Assembly (NCBI GenBank): GCA_049802875.1
Contig: JBARNH010000028.1
Span: 9,747-73,746, forward strand
Direction: 5' to 3'
Source of the DNA: Lutacidiplasma sp049802875
GTDB taxonomy: Archaea > Thermoplasmatota > Thermoplasmata > Lutacidiplasmatales > UBA184
DNA length: 64,000 bases
Part shown: positions 50,098-59,143 of the stretch, piece by piece
Numbering within the stretch: the first letter of the stretch is position 1
How the letters are laid out: each line of letters begins with the position of its first letter
The notes under the pieces: generated by a model
Seen by the model: the letters and a program-made list of their open reading frames with translations, nothing else
What the model was told of the DNA's origin: nothing
Database searches by the model: none
Position numbers and translations under genes: made by a program

Positions 50098-51825
50098 TCA
50101 ACTCGCCGCCGGCGGAGACCGTGGGGTGGCGGCCGCGTCGAACTCCTCGCGGAGCCGCATCCGTCGCCGCGTGCGGTGGTACGTCACCGCGAAGCGGTGG
50201 GCCTCGTCGCGCACGGCGCGCAGGAGTAGCATCGGGGAGGCGTTCGGGTTCGGGGTCAACGGGGTCGCGCGGTCGGCGAGGTAGACCTCCTCCTCGCGCT
50301 TGGCGAGTCCGATCGTCGGGATCCGGTCCGCGAGCCCGAGTGCCGAGAGCGACGAGAGGGCCGCGGAGAGCTGGCCCGCGCCGCCGTCGATGAGGAGGAG
50401 GTCCGGCAGCACTTCGGACTCGGCGAGGCGACGTAGGTACCGGCGACGGACGACTTCGGCGACCATGGCGAAATCGTTCATCCCGGGGACGGTACGGATG
50501 CGGAACCTTCGGTACTCGGAACGTTTCGCGAGGCCCCGCTCGAAGACGACGAGCGAACCGACCGCCTCGGACCCCTGGAAGATCGAGATGTCGATCCCCT
50601 CGATCCGGTTCGGGATCGTCGGGAGCTCGAGCAGGCTCTGGACCGCGAGCAAGACCTCCCTCGGGGCCGGTCGGGCCACGACCTGGTCGACGGTCGCCCG
50701 CGCGAGCCGCTCGGCCAACCGCCCGAGCGCCGCGTACCGTCCGGTCGGACGGAACTGGACCTCGGTTCCACGGGTCGCGAACAGCTCGTCGAGGGTCGCG
50801 TCGATCCCCGCCGGCCGCGGGCCGACGATGTAGATCCGGTCGGGCAGTTCGATCCGCCCGCCGTAGTACTGGCTCAGGAACTGCCGGAGGACCTCGCCGG
50901 GCTCCGGGAGATCGTCGGGCGGAATCGTGACGAGATGCGGCTCGGTCTGCCGCACCTCTCCGTCTTCCACCCGCAAGAGCCCGACCGAGACCCGGAGGGT
51001 CGCCGCGTCCTGCGGAAAGGCAAGCGCCAGTACGTCCGCGCGACCGGACCCGCGTCCGAGGACCGACTGGCGCTGGGCGAGCGCCCCGAGTCCGCCGAGC
51101 GCGTCCCGCAGGAGGGCCGCCCGTTCGAACTCTTCACGGGCCGCGGCGCGGCGCATCTCCGCCTCGACCTCGGGGCGGACGAGCGAGGCCTGGCCCCGGA
51201 GGATCGCGACCGCCCGGTCGATCCGGGACCGGTAGGCGTCGTGGTCGATCGCGCCGATGCACGGCGCACTGCAGACCTTGAGGTGGTAGTAGAGGCACGC
51301 CTCCTTCGGGAGGCGAACGCACCGTCGGAGCTGGAAGAGGTCGCCGAGCAACCGCTCGACCCCCCGCGCCTCCCGCGCGCTGGTGTACGGTCCGAAGAGC
51401 AGCGTTCCGGGCCGGCGCCGTGGGCGGCGCACGAGGATGATCCGCGGGAACTCCTCTCCGGCGGTGACCGCGAGGTACGGGTAGCTCTTGTCGTCCTTCA
51501 GGAGCACGTTGTACGGTGGTTGGTACTGTTTGACTAGGCTCGCCTCCAGAAGGAGCGCCTCGCGCTCGGTCGCCGTCGGGACGAACTCGACGCTGGAGCT
51601 TTGCGCGACGATCGAGCCGTCCTTCTCGATCTTCGCTCGCAAATGATCGAGGACGCGTCGCCGAAGGCTGCGCGCTTTGCCGACGTAAACGACTTCCCCG
51701 CGCGCCGAACGGAAGAGGTAGACCCCGGGCGCGTCGGGCCCGGTCCGGAACCCCTCGCCCGTCGCGGCCGCGAGCTGGCTCGCCGGGACGAACGCCGGCA
51801 GGTCGACCGGTCGCTCCGCCGTCAT
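50098..51825 (-). CDS. uvrC: Excinuclease ABC subunit C
   Basis: UvrC makes both incisions in nucleotide excision repair. The 575-residue protein has the GIY-YIG domain (GVYLFRSARGEVVYVGKARSLRRRV, about 30-60), the Cys-rich zinc region and UVR-like helices (about 170-240), and the RNase H-like 5' nuclease with Asp in GIDISIFQG, LLLIDGGAGQ and His in DEAHRFAVTYH. It stops soon after that His, so the usual C-terminal tandem helix-hairpin-helix domain is absent. ATG 51825 overlaps the uvrA stop (ATGA). Confidence 0.95.
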   Translation of the reverse strand: MTAERPVDLPAFVPASQLAAATGEGFRTGPDAPGVYLFRSARGEVVYVGKARSLRRRVLDHLRAKIEKDGSIVAQSSSVEFVPTATEREALLLEASLVKQYQPPYNVLLKDDKSYPYLAVTAGEEFPRIILVRRPRRRPGTLLFGPYTSAREARGVERLLGDLFQLRRCVRLPKEACLYYHLKVCSAPCIGAIDHDAYRSRIDRAVAILRGQASLVRPEVEAEMRRAAAREEFERAALLRDALGGLGALAQRQSVLGRGSGRADVLALAFPQDAATLRVSVGLLRVEDGEVRQTEPHLVTIPPDDLPEPGEVLRQFLSQYYGGRIELPDRIYIVGPRPAGIDATLDELFATRGTEVQFRPTGRYAALGRLAERLARATVDQVVARPAPREVLLAVQSLLELPTIPNRIEGIDISIFQGSEAVGSLVVFERGLAKRSEYRRFRIRTVPGMNDFAMVAEVVRRRYLRRLAESEVLPDLLLIDGGAGQLSAALSSLSALGLADRIPTIGLAKREEEVYLADRATPLTPNPNASPMLLLRAVRDEAHRFAVTYHRTRRRMRLREEFDAAATPRSPPAAS

Positions 51826-54665
51826 CGACGGGGAGTCCGCATCATCGGGACCGGCAGCGAGAGCACGGGCCGGAGAAACTGGCCCGTGTGCGACGCCGGG
51901 GTGCGCGCGACGTCCTCCGGAGTCCCGGCCACGACCACGTGACCCCCGGCGCCACCGCCCTCGGGCCCGAGGTCGATCAGCCAGTCCGCCGACTTCAGGA
52001 CCTCGACATTGTGCTCGATGACCACGACCGTATTCCCACCCGAACGCAGGCGGAAAAGGATCGCCAGGAGGCGCTCGACGTCGGCGAAGTGGAGGCCCGT
52101 GGTCGGCTCATCGAGCAGGTAGAGGGTCCTACCGGTCGGAGGTTTCGCGAGCTCGAACGCGATCTTGATCCGCTGGGCTTCCCCGCCCGACAACGTCGTC
52201 GCGCTCTGACCGAGCCGGACGTAGCCGAGCCCGACCTCGGAGAGGAGGCGCAATCGGCTCTCGATCCGCCGGTGGTGCTTGAAGAACTCGAGCCCCTCAT
52301 CAACCGTCATCGCCAGTACGTCCGCGATCGTCTGGCCCTTGAACTTCACCTCGAGGGTCTCCTCGTTGAACCGCTTGCCGCCGCACTCCTCGCAAGCGAC
52401 ATAGACGTCGGGAAGGAAGTGCATCTCGTACCGGAGGACCCCATCGCCCTCGCACGCCTCGCACCGACCGCCGGCGACATTGAAGCTGAACCGCCCCGGG
52501 GCGAACCCCCGGGACTTCGCCTCCGGAAGCCCCGCGTACAGTTCGCGGACCGGGGTCATCACCCCCGTGTACGTCGCGGGATTGCTCCGAGGCGTCCGAC
52601 CGATCGGCGATTGGTCGATCAACAGCACCCGGTCGATCTCGTCGATCCCCTCGATGTATTCGTGCCGCCCCGGCGTATCGTGGCCGAGACCCAAGTGGCG
52701 GCGCACGGCCTTGTAGAGAATCTCCTCGAGGACAGTCGATTTGCCACTGCCCGAGACCCCCGAGAACGCGACGAAGAGCCCGAGCGGGATCCGGACCTCC
52801 TCTCCCTTGAGATTGTGCTCGCGGGGACCGTGGATCGTGAGGAACCGTTGGCCCGGCGGTGCCCGACGCTCCGGCACCGCGATCGCCCGACGCCCCGAGA
52901 GAAACTGGGCGGTGACGGATCGCGGGGTGCCGCCGATGCGCGAGGGAGGCCCGGAATAGAGGATCTCCCCTCCGTGGACCCCGGCGCCGGGTCCGAGGTC
53001 GACGAGCCAATCGGACTCTCGCATCGTCATCTCATCGTGCTCCACGACGAGCAGAGTGTTGCCGAGGTCGCGGAGCGTCTTCAGCGTCGCGAGGAGGCGG
53101 GCGTGGTCCCGGGGATGGAGCCCGATCGACGGTTCGTCCAGAATGTACAGTACCCCGACCAGGCCGGATCCGATCTGGGTCGCGAGGGCGATCCGCTCCG
53201 CCTCGCCGCCCGACAACGTGCTCGAGCCACGGTCGAGGGTGATGTACGTGAGCCCCACGTTCTCGAGGAATCCGATCCGCGACCGGATCTCCTTCACGAC
53301 CTGGCCGACGATCTGCTCCTCGCGCTCCGCGAGCGGAAGACGGCGGAACAGGGCGGCCGCCTCTTGAACCGTCATCGCGGCGACCTGGGCGATCGACTTT
53401 CCCTCCACCGTCACGGCGAGGCTCGCCGGCTTGAGCCGACGGCCTCCGCACTTGAGGCACGGCTTGAACGCCATGAACCCGAGGTAGTACTCCTTCGCTC
53501 CCTCACTCTTCGTCGACTTCCAGCGGCGCTCGACCGCCGCGACGAGCCCCTCGCGGAGCCAGCCCGTGCCCCACCAGTGGCCCGGGCCACGCACTGACCA
53601 GCCGAGGCTCTTCTCCGAGCCGTACATCAGCGCCTTCCACCCCTTTTCCGAGAGTTCTCGAACGGGTCGGTCCGGGCGATAGTTGAACATCACCGCGAAG
53701 TCGGCGAGTCCTCGCGCGTCCGGGGTCAGGCCCCAGACTCCGATCGCCTTCGCGAGGGGCTTCTCCTTGTCGGGAACGATCCGGTCGGGGTCGGCGTGAA
53801 GCGTTGCCCCGATGCCGAGGCACTCGGGGCAGGCGCCGAACGGATTGTTGAACGAGAACATCCGGGGCGTGAGCTCTTCGATCGAGAAGCCGCACTCCGG
53901 GCAGGCGCGCCGGCTGGAGAACGTTTCGCGAGCGCCACCGGGCCTTCGTACGATGACGAGTCCGTCCCCGAGGTCGCGGGCCAGCGAGACGGACTCCGCC
54001 AGACGGCTCTCTTCCCCCGGTACGACCTCGAAACTGTCGACCACGACCTCGATGGTGTGCTTCTTGTTCTTCTCAAGCCGCACTTCCGGACCGGGCAGGC
54101 GGATCTCGACCCCGTCGATCACGAATCGACGGTAGCCGCCCTTCCGCAGCTTGTCGAGCACCTCCCGATGTTCTCCCTTCATGGAGCGGACGACCGGGGC
54201 GATCAGGTCGACCTTCTCGCCCTTCGCGCGGGCCGCGACCGAACCGGCGATCCGATCGACGGACTGCGGGGCGATCTCGTGACCGTCGTTCGGACAGTGG
54301 GGGACGCCGATCCGCGCGTAGAGGAGCCGCAGATAGTCGTAGATCTCCGTCACGGTTCCGACCGTCGAGCGGGGATTGCGGCTCCCCGCCCGCTGCTCGA
54401 TCGCGATCGCCGGTGAGAGCCCCTCGATGGAATCGACGTCGGGCTTGTCCATCTGGCCGAGGAACTGGCGCGCGTAGGAAGAGAGGCTCTCGATGTACCG
54501 CCGCTGGCCCTCGGCGTAGAGCGTGTCGAAGGCGAGTGACGACTTCCCGGAACCACTCACGCCGGTGATAACGACGAACTTCCCTCGAGGGAGGTCGAGC
54601 GAGACGTTCTTCAGGTTGTGTTGGCGAGCCCCGCGGATGCGGATCTCGTCGGACGCTCCGGCCAC
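51822..54665 (-). CDS. uvrA: Excinuclease ABC subunit A
   Basis: UvrA is the damage-recognition ATPase. The 947-residue protein has two ABC modules: Walker A GVSGSGKSSL near residue 35 and GVSGSGKSTV near 650, LSGGEAERIALA and LSGGEAQRIKIA signatures, and zinc-finger cysteines (CPECGFS, CPECLG; CEACEGDG, CEECGGKRF). It starts at GTG 54665, 18 nt after the creatininase-family gene, and is coupled to uvrC. uvrB is not in the window. Bacterial NER genes occur in many mesophilic archaea. Confidence 0.97.
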   Translation of the reverse strand: MAGASDEIRIRGARQHNLKNVSLDLPRGKFVVITGVSGSGKSSLAFDTLYAEGQRRYIESLSSYARQFLGQMDKPDVDSIEGLSPAIAIEQRAGSRNPRSTVGTVTEIYDYLRLLYARIGVPHCPNDGHEIAPQSVDRIAGSVAARAKGEKVDLIAPVVRSMKGEHREVLDKLRKGGYRRFVIDGVEIRLPGPEVRLEKNKKHTIEVVVDSFEVVPGEESRLAESVSLARDLGDGLVIVRRPGGARETFSSRRACPECGFSIEELTPRMFSFNNPFGACPECLGIGATLHADPDRIVPDKEKPLAKAIGVWGLTPDARGLADFAVMFNYRPDRPVRELSEKGWKALMYGSEKSLGWSVRGPGHWWGTGWLREGLVAAVERRWKSTKSEGAKEYYLGFMAFKPCLKCGGRRLKPASLAVTVEGKSIAQVAAMTVQEAAALFRRLPLAEREEQIVGQVVKEIRSRIGFLENVGLTYITLDRGSSTLSGGEAERIALATQIGSGLVGVLYILDEPSIGLHPRDHARLLATLKTLRDLGNTLLVVEHDEMTMRESDWLVDLGPGAGVHGGEILYSGPPSRIGGTPRSVTAQFLSGRRAIAVPERRAPPGQRFLTIHGPREHNLKGEEVRIPLGLFVAFSGVSGSGKSTVLEEILYKAVRRHLGLGHDTPGRHEYIEGIDEIDRVLLIDQSPIGRTPRSNPATYTGVMTPVRELYAGLPEAKSRGFAPGRFSFNVAGGRCEACEGDGVLRYEMHFLPDVYVACEECGGKRFNEETLEVKFKGQTIADVLAMTVDEGLEFFKHHRRIESRLRLLSEVGLGYVRLGQSATTLSGGEAQRIKIAFELAKPPTGRTLYLLDEPTTGLHFADVERLLAILFRLRSGGNTVVVIEHNVEVLKSADWLIDLGPEGGGAGGHVVVAGTPEDVARTPASHTGQFLRPVLSLPVPMMRTPRR

Positions 54666-54683
54666 GGTTCCGTCCCTGCCTTT

Positions 54684-55406
54684 CTATGCCGGGAGCACGG
54701 CCCGCACGGTTTCGACCAACCGGTCGACGACGTGAGCTTGGACCCGACGCCCGAGCTCGGCCGACGCGGGTCGGGTATCGCCCATGACACTCTCGGGCCA
54801 CTCGGCCTCGGTCCCGCCACCGGGGAGGAACGGGCTGCGTCGGTTCTCGACGACCGGACGCTCCGAACCCACCGTCTCCGGAGCGAGCGCCAGGACTCGA
54901 GAAGTTTCGAGCAACCCCGCGTGCCCGTCGGTCGGGGGAGACTCCCGGCCGCGCAGCTCGTAGACGAAATCGTAGTCGGAAAGGACGGCCACGCGCGCGG
55001 ACGGAAACGCACGCATCGTCTCGTCGGCCGCCTCGCGCAATGCGGCCATGTGACCTCGCTCCGCGTGGCCCGAGAGCACGAGCAATCGCCGGACCCCGTT
55101 CCGGGCGAACTCGGTGAGAACGCCCGCCACGTGCGACCCGAGCTGCGACATCGAGAGCGAAACGGTCCCGGGGAACCGTCGCGCCCCGGGAGCCGAACCG
55201 TACGGAACGGTCGGCGCGATCAGTCCGTCGACTCGTTCGGCCAATTCGTGCGCTGTCGCCTCCGCTTGCAGTTGGTCGGCGCCCAGCGGAAGATGAGGAC
55301 CGTGGGCCTCTAGGGCGCCCACCGGGACGATCACGAGGGGATTGGAAGCGAGGCGTCGCTCGAACGTACGAGAATCGAGGTCGATGAGGCGCCGGGATGA
55401 GGACAC
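54684..55406 (-). CDS. Creatininase/ArfB-family amidohydrolase
   Basis: The 240-residue protein has the metal site of the creatininase family: VPVGALEAHGPHLPLGADQLQAE (Glu, His, Asp), then APTVPYGSAPGARRFPGTVSLS, SGHAERGH and TDGHAGLLETSRVL. In archaea this family includes ArfB, the deformylase of the riboflavin/F420 pathway, though sequence alone does not separate it from creatinine amidohydrolases. GTG 55406 sits 29 nt from a TTAAATA box. It is the first gene of a unit with uvrA and uvrC. Confidence 0.8.
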   Translation of the reverse strand: MSSSRRLIDLDSRTFERRLASNPLVIVPVGALEAHGPHLPLGADQLQAEATAHELAERVDGLIAPTVPYGSAPGARRFPGTVSLSMSQLGSHVAGVLTEFARNGVRRLLVLSGHAERGHMAALREAADETMRAFPSARVAVLSDYDFVYELRGRESPPTDGHAGLLETSRVLALAPETVGSERPVVENRRSPFLPGGGTEAEWPESVMGDTRPASAELGRRVQAHVVDRLVETVRAVLPA

Positions 55407-55428
55407 GAACCGAACGACGAGCCCTCGG

Positions 55429-55435
55429 TATTTAA
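55429..55435 (-). promoter_or_regulatory. TATA box of creatininase-uvrA-uvrC unit
   Basis: TTAAATA on the minus strand, beginning 29 nt before GTG 55406; defines that start over the longer frame that opens at 56189. Confidence 0.65.
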
Positions 55436-55540
55436 CGCGGGCCCGGAGGTAGAGGAACACCTCGCTGCTGGGCAGGGGAAGAGTCGACCTCTTAGGCGCG
55501 CGACGCGTCGAGTTTGGTTTGCGGCCGTCGATTCGCCCCC

Positions 55541-58033
55541 CTACGGGGGCGTGGGCGCCGTGCCGGCCGAAGGCGTACCCGACGACGGCTCCGCGTCCTT
55601 CTCCGTCTTCCGCGGCGCTCGTGCCCGCCGAGGCGCGCCGGTCGGCGCGCGAGACTTCCCCGGTGAACGAGCCTTCTTCGCGCCGGCGGCCTTCTTCTCC
55701 TTCGCGGCGGCCTCCTTGGCGGCCTTCTTCTCGGCCCGGGCCGCGATCTCTTTGACCCGGGTCGGGCAGGCCGGATTGATGCAGAGGGTCCACGGCGGAC
55801 GCCCTGCCTCGATCGCGGTCACCACCGGAGCGCCGCACTCGGGGCACGGCGGGTGGTCTCGGTCGAGCTTTCCTCGTTGTGGGAGGGGATAGGTCACGCG
55901 GCAGACCGGATACCCGGTGCAGCCCACGAACCGCTTTCCGAGGAAGGAGTACCGGATCTCGAGCGGCTCGTGGGAGCTCGGGCAGGTTCCGATCCGGAAC
56001 GCCTTGTGATGTTCCGCGCACTCCGGGTTGACGCAGTACAGGTCCGGACGCTGTCCACGGAACGTGATCTTCACGCGAGGGACCTTGCAGGTCGCGCACA
56101 GGAACTCGGGCGCCGGCTCGATGAACCCAGCGGCGGGCAAGGCGTAGGTCGAAGTGCACGACGCGGGGTTGTTCGCGCATTGGATCCACCGGGAGCCGCG
56201 GGGGCTACGCGCGAGGAGGAGCGCGCCACCACACTTGGGGCACGGGCCGACGAAGTGCTGTCGGTCGAGCGCCCCCGTCAACGTCTCTCGGACCCCGGCC
56301 GCGTTCGCGCTCAGGAGCGCGTGGGCCTCCCGCAGCATCTCGCGCGACTCTTCGAGGACGTCAGCCTTCTCTTTCTTCGATTCGGCGACGAGCTCCATGT
56401 CCTCTTCGAGGCGGTGGGTCATCTCGGGGCGGGTGATCACCGGAGCGTGGGCCCGCAGGGCCTCAGTGACCGCGATCCCGGTAGTGGTCGGCTCGAGCTG
56501 CCGTTGATTGACGTAGTGGCGGTCGAACAGTTTCTGGAGCACGTCGTGCCGAGTGCTCTTCGTACCGAGGCCGAGGCGTTCCATCTCTTGGATCAGCGAC
56601 CCCTGAGTGTACCGTCGGGGTGGTTTCGTCTGATCTTCCAGGAGTTCCACCTTCGGGATCGCGACCTCTTCCCCCACGACCAGCACCGGCATGGGCGATT
56701 GCTCGGGTTGCGAGTACGGGTATACCCGGTACCAGCCGGGGTCGGTCAATCGTTGCCCCTTCCCCTCGAACGGCTCTCCCCGAATCTCTACCGCCGCGAT
56801 CCTTGCGATGCCGACCGCATCGGGAGATAGGGTGGCGAGAAAACGTCGGACCACCAGTTCGTAGATCTTCGCGTGGTCGGGCCGGAGCTTCTTCGGGTCG
56901 ACGACCCCCGTCGGATAGATGGGCGGATGGTCCGTCGTCTCGGTGCGACCGCGGCTCGGCCGGAAGCTTGGCTGCTGGAGCACGAACTCGGCGGCTTCGG
57001 CGAACGGCCCCTCCTTGAACTTCTCGACGAGCGTCCGGAGTCCGAGCCCCCGAGGGTAGACCGTGTTGTCCGTTCGAGGGTAGCTGATCAGTCCCTGGGT
57101 GTACAGGTCCTCGGCGATCCGCATGACGGTCGATGCACCGAGCCCTTGCCGCGTTGCTTCGGCCACGAAGATGGTCGTCGAGAACGGTACGGGGGGTCGA
57201 CGACGGGTCTCCTCCTCGGAGAATGCCCGGACGACCCCGTGGGTCGCCCCCTCCACCCGCCGGAAGACCGCCTCGGCTTCCGCCTTGATTTCCCAAATCC
57301 CGTGGGCATGGTGGAGGCGGAACCCCTCGCCGCCCTTCTCCCCGTCGGCCGCGATCTGCCAGAACGGGGTCGGAACGAACTCCTTGATCGCCTGGTCGCG
57401 TTCGACGAGGAGGGCGAGGGTCGGGGTCTGGACTCGTCCGACGGAGAGGAACCCTCGGCCGCGTTGCTCGGCGGTGAGGGACAAGTACCGCGTGAGCAGC
57501 GCGCCCCAGACCAGGTCGATCTCTTGTCGGGCGGAAGCGGCCTCCGCGAGCGCGGTGTCGAGCGTCTGAAGGTTCGAAAAGCTGCGCTCGATCTCGTCCC
57601 GGGTGAGGGCACTGTACCGGGCCCGCTCGACGCGGATCTTGGGATGGACCTTCTGGAGAAGTTCGAGACACTCCTGGCCAATCAGCTCGCCCTCGCGGTC
57701 AAAGTCGGTCGCGATGATGACCCGGTCGTAACTCCGTACGATCGACTGCAGCGCAGTGACGATCCCGGTTTCCGTCACCCGCTTCAGCGGAGCGGTCTCG
57801 AGGAGTCGAGGAAGCCCCGCGAGCGTCCACTCCTTGAGCTCGGGCGGGTAGTCGAGTTCGACGATGTGGCCGCGAAGTCCGACCACCGCGTACGGGCCCT
57901 CGGGCCGCTCGAACTCGAAGACGTTGGTCCCTTCGATACGCGACCGTTTCATTCGGCCGTCGGAGAGCACGACCGCGATGCGGAGCGCGGTGTTGAACTT
58001 CTCGGCGACGACCAGGGTTCGGAGCTTGGCCAC
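55541..58033 (-). CDS. topA: DNA topoisomerase I (type IA)
   Basis: The 830-residue protein relaxes negative supercoils. It has a Toprim start (LRTLVVAEKFNTALRIAVVL) with TDFDREGE acidic residues, the catalytic Tyr318 in GLISYPRTDNT, and several C-terminal zinc fingers (CPKCGGALLL, CATCKVPR, CPECGAPVV). The last 70 residues are Lys/Ala/Arg/Pro-rich and probably bind DNA non-specifically. GTG 58033; a minus-strand CCTTATCTAG box is near 58055-58064. Confidence 0.95.
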   Translation of the reverse strand: MAKLRTLVVAEKFNTALRIAVVLSDGRMKRSRIEGTNVFEFERPEGPYAVVGLRGHIVELDYPPELKEWTLAGLPRLLETAPLKRVTETGIVTALQSIVRSYDRVIIATDFDREGELIGQECLELLQKVHPKIRVERARYSALTRDEIERSFSNLQTLDTALAEAASARQEIDLVWGALLTRYLSLTAEQRGRGFLSVGRVQTPTLALLVERDQAIKEFVPTPFWQIAADGEKGGEGFRLHHAHGIWEIKAEAEAVFRRVEGATHGVVRAFSEEETRRRPPVPFSTTIFVAEATRQGLGASTVMRIAEDLYTQGLISYPRTDNTVYPRGLGLRTLVEKFKEGPFAEAAEFVLQQPSFRPSRGRTETTDHPPIYPTGVVDPKKLRPDHAKIYELVVRRFLATLSPDAVGIARIAAVEIRGEPFEGKGQRLTDPGWYRVYPYSQPEQSPMPVLVVGEEVAIPKVELLEDQTKPPRRYTQGSLIQEMERLGLGTKSTRHDVLQKLFDRHYVNQRQLEPTTTGIAVTEALRAHAPVITRPEMTHRLEEDMELVAESKKEKADVLEESREMLREAHALLSANAAGVRETLTGALDRQHFVGPCPKCGGALLLARSPRGSRWIQCANNPASCTSTYALPAAGFIEPAPEFLCATCKVPRVKITFRGQRPDLYCVNPECAEHHKAFRIGTCPSSHEPLEIRYSFLGKRFVGCTGYPVCRVTYPLPQRGKLDRDHPPCPECGAPVVTAIEAGRPPWTLCINPACPTRVKEIAARAEKKAAKEAAAKEKKAAGAKKARSPGKSRAPTGAPRRARAPRKTEKDAEPSSGTPSAGTAPTPP

Positions 58034-58175
58034 GTCTGCAAGAGGCCGGGACGGCTAGATAAGGCTCGCCCGCCCCCGCCGAGAAAAACGGTCTTCGAAC
58101 GTGGGCGCGCGCGTTCGACCGGACCCCTCCGGGCGTCCGGCCGAAACCGCAAGAGGCCGCCCGACTTGGGCCACC

Positions 58176-58661
58176 ATGGTCGCGCTGGAAAACCCTCCGG
58201 AAAACCCGTGCTTTGGATGCGGCCCTCGTCACCCGCGAGGCTTACGGCTCCAATTCGAGCAGGAGGTCGGCTCTGATGGGGTCCCGGAACTCCGCGCGTC
58301 GTTTACCTCCAAGGAGGACGAGGTGGGCTGGCCGGGGCTCTTCCACACCGGCCTCCATTTCATGGTGCTCTACGAGGTATCGTACTGGACCGCGCTTACG
58401 CTGGGGGGTCGACTGATGGTCAGCACCGGTCCGGGGATCTACTCCCACGAGCGGCTGCCGAGGGTCGGGCCCCCCCACGTAGCGCGAGCCCGTCTCGGGC
58501 CGGCGGGGGGCACGACGCGGACGGTCCGAGCGCTGACCGAGACTACGAGCGGAAAGGCCTGCGGTACTCTGGATTCTACCTGGCGGGCCGTTGACCGCGG
58601 CGAAGTCGAACGTGCCGGCCTCCCCCTGCCGCCCTACCTGCTGTTGGAGATTCCGTCATAG
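58176..58661 (+). CDS. Hotdog-fold thioesterase-like protein
   Basis: The 161-residue protein has NPCFGCGPRHPRGLRLQF near its start, the signature of PaaI-type thioesterases, followed by GWPGLFHTGLHFMVLYEVSYWTAL, the hotdog helix. The usual catalytic Asp/Glu of this helix is replaced (HTGLHFMVLYE), and a Cys pair in the N-terminus may matter. It would hydrolyse acyl-CoA thioesters or act as a fatty-acyl-binding protein. ATG 58176 begins the domain. Confidence 0.8.
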   Translation: MVALENPPENPCFGCGPRHPRGLRLQFEQEVGSDGVPELRASFTSKEDEVGWPGLFHTGLHFMVLYEVSYWTALTLGGRLMVSTGPGIYSHERLPRVGPPHVARARLGPAGGTTRTVRALTETTSGKACGTLDSTWRAVDRGEVERAGLPLPPYLLLEIPS

Positions 58662-58712
58662 CGGGCAATTCGAGACGCCACATCGGCCGAGACCCGTTCC
58701 TCGAAGCCAGAC

Positions 58713-58720
58713 CTATAATA
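58713..58720 (+). promoter_or_regulatory. TATA box of tRNA-Phe
   Basis: CTATAATA, 28-35 nt before the tRNA start; the same geometry as at tRNA-Thr. Confidence 0.75.
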
Positions 58721-58747
58721 CCCTGGGCCTACCCCTCGAATCGTTGT

Positions 58748-58821
58748 GCCGCGGTAACTCAGTTTGGGAGAGTGCAAGACTGAAGATCTTGAAGCCGCCG
58801 GTTCAAGCCCGGCCCGCGGCA
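58748..58821 (+). tRNA. tRNA-Phe (anticodon GAA)
   Basis: Acceptor GCCGCGG pairs with CCGCGGC and the discriminator is A; D arm AACTCAGTTTGGGAGAGT; anticodon loop CTGAAGA with GAA; T arm GCCGGTTCAAGCCCGGC. No CCA and no intron. Confidence 0.95.
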
Positions 58822-59143
58822 CCTCCCCGTCCTGCTGTTTCGTTGGCCAACTCGGCTCGACCGTTTGTGCCCCTCTTGCGCCCAATGAGATAGCCTGCGT
58901 CAGTGACCGTAACGTCAAAAAGGATCTGTCCGCCGTGCCCCGCGAGACGTATCACCACCGTGGCCGGAACGATATGATCGAAACGCGCCGTTATCCCGGG
59001 AGAGCGGAACATCCATTACCCCCCTCGATGTTGGCGGGCTCGGTCGAACAATCGCCGGTTCGAGCGCGGCCCACCCTATTCGGGGCTAGCTTCGCTCCTC
59101 CGGAGATGTGAACGATACGAACTGAGGGAAGGAAACCAGCGAC
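58822..59143. other. Gap without clear genes after tRNA-Phe
   Basis: These 322 bases hold no gene I trust. A frame from ATG 58974 to 59111 (45 codons) has a weak CGTATCAC box 28 nt upstream but no recognisable content. The last 25 bases before 59144 are purine-rich (GAGGGAAGGAAA) and likely serve the next gene as a ribosome-binding site. Confidence 0.5.

Noticed and set aside
55407..56189. Frame extension of the creatininase-family gene
   Set aside because: Antisense-frame shadow of topA; the TATA box at 55429 and the domain start set GTG 55406.
58803..59012. Minus-strand 69-codon frame downstream of tRNA-Phe
   Set aside because: It overlaps the tRNA 3' end, has no promoter and no recognisable content.
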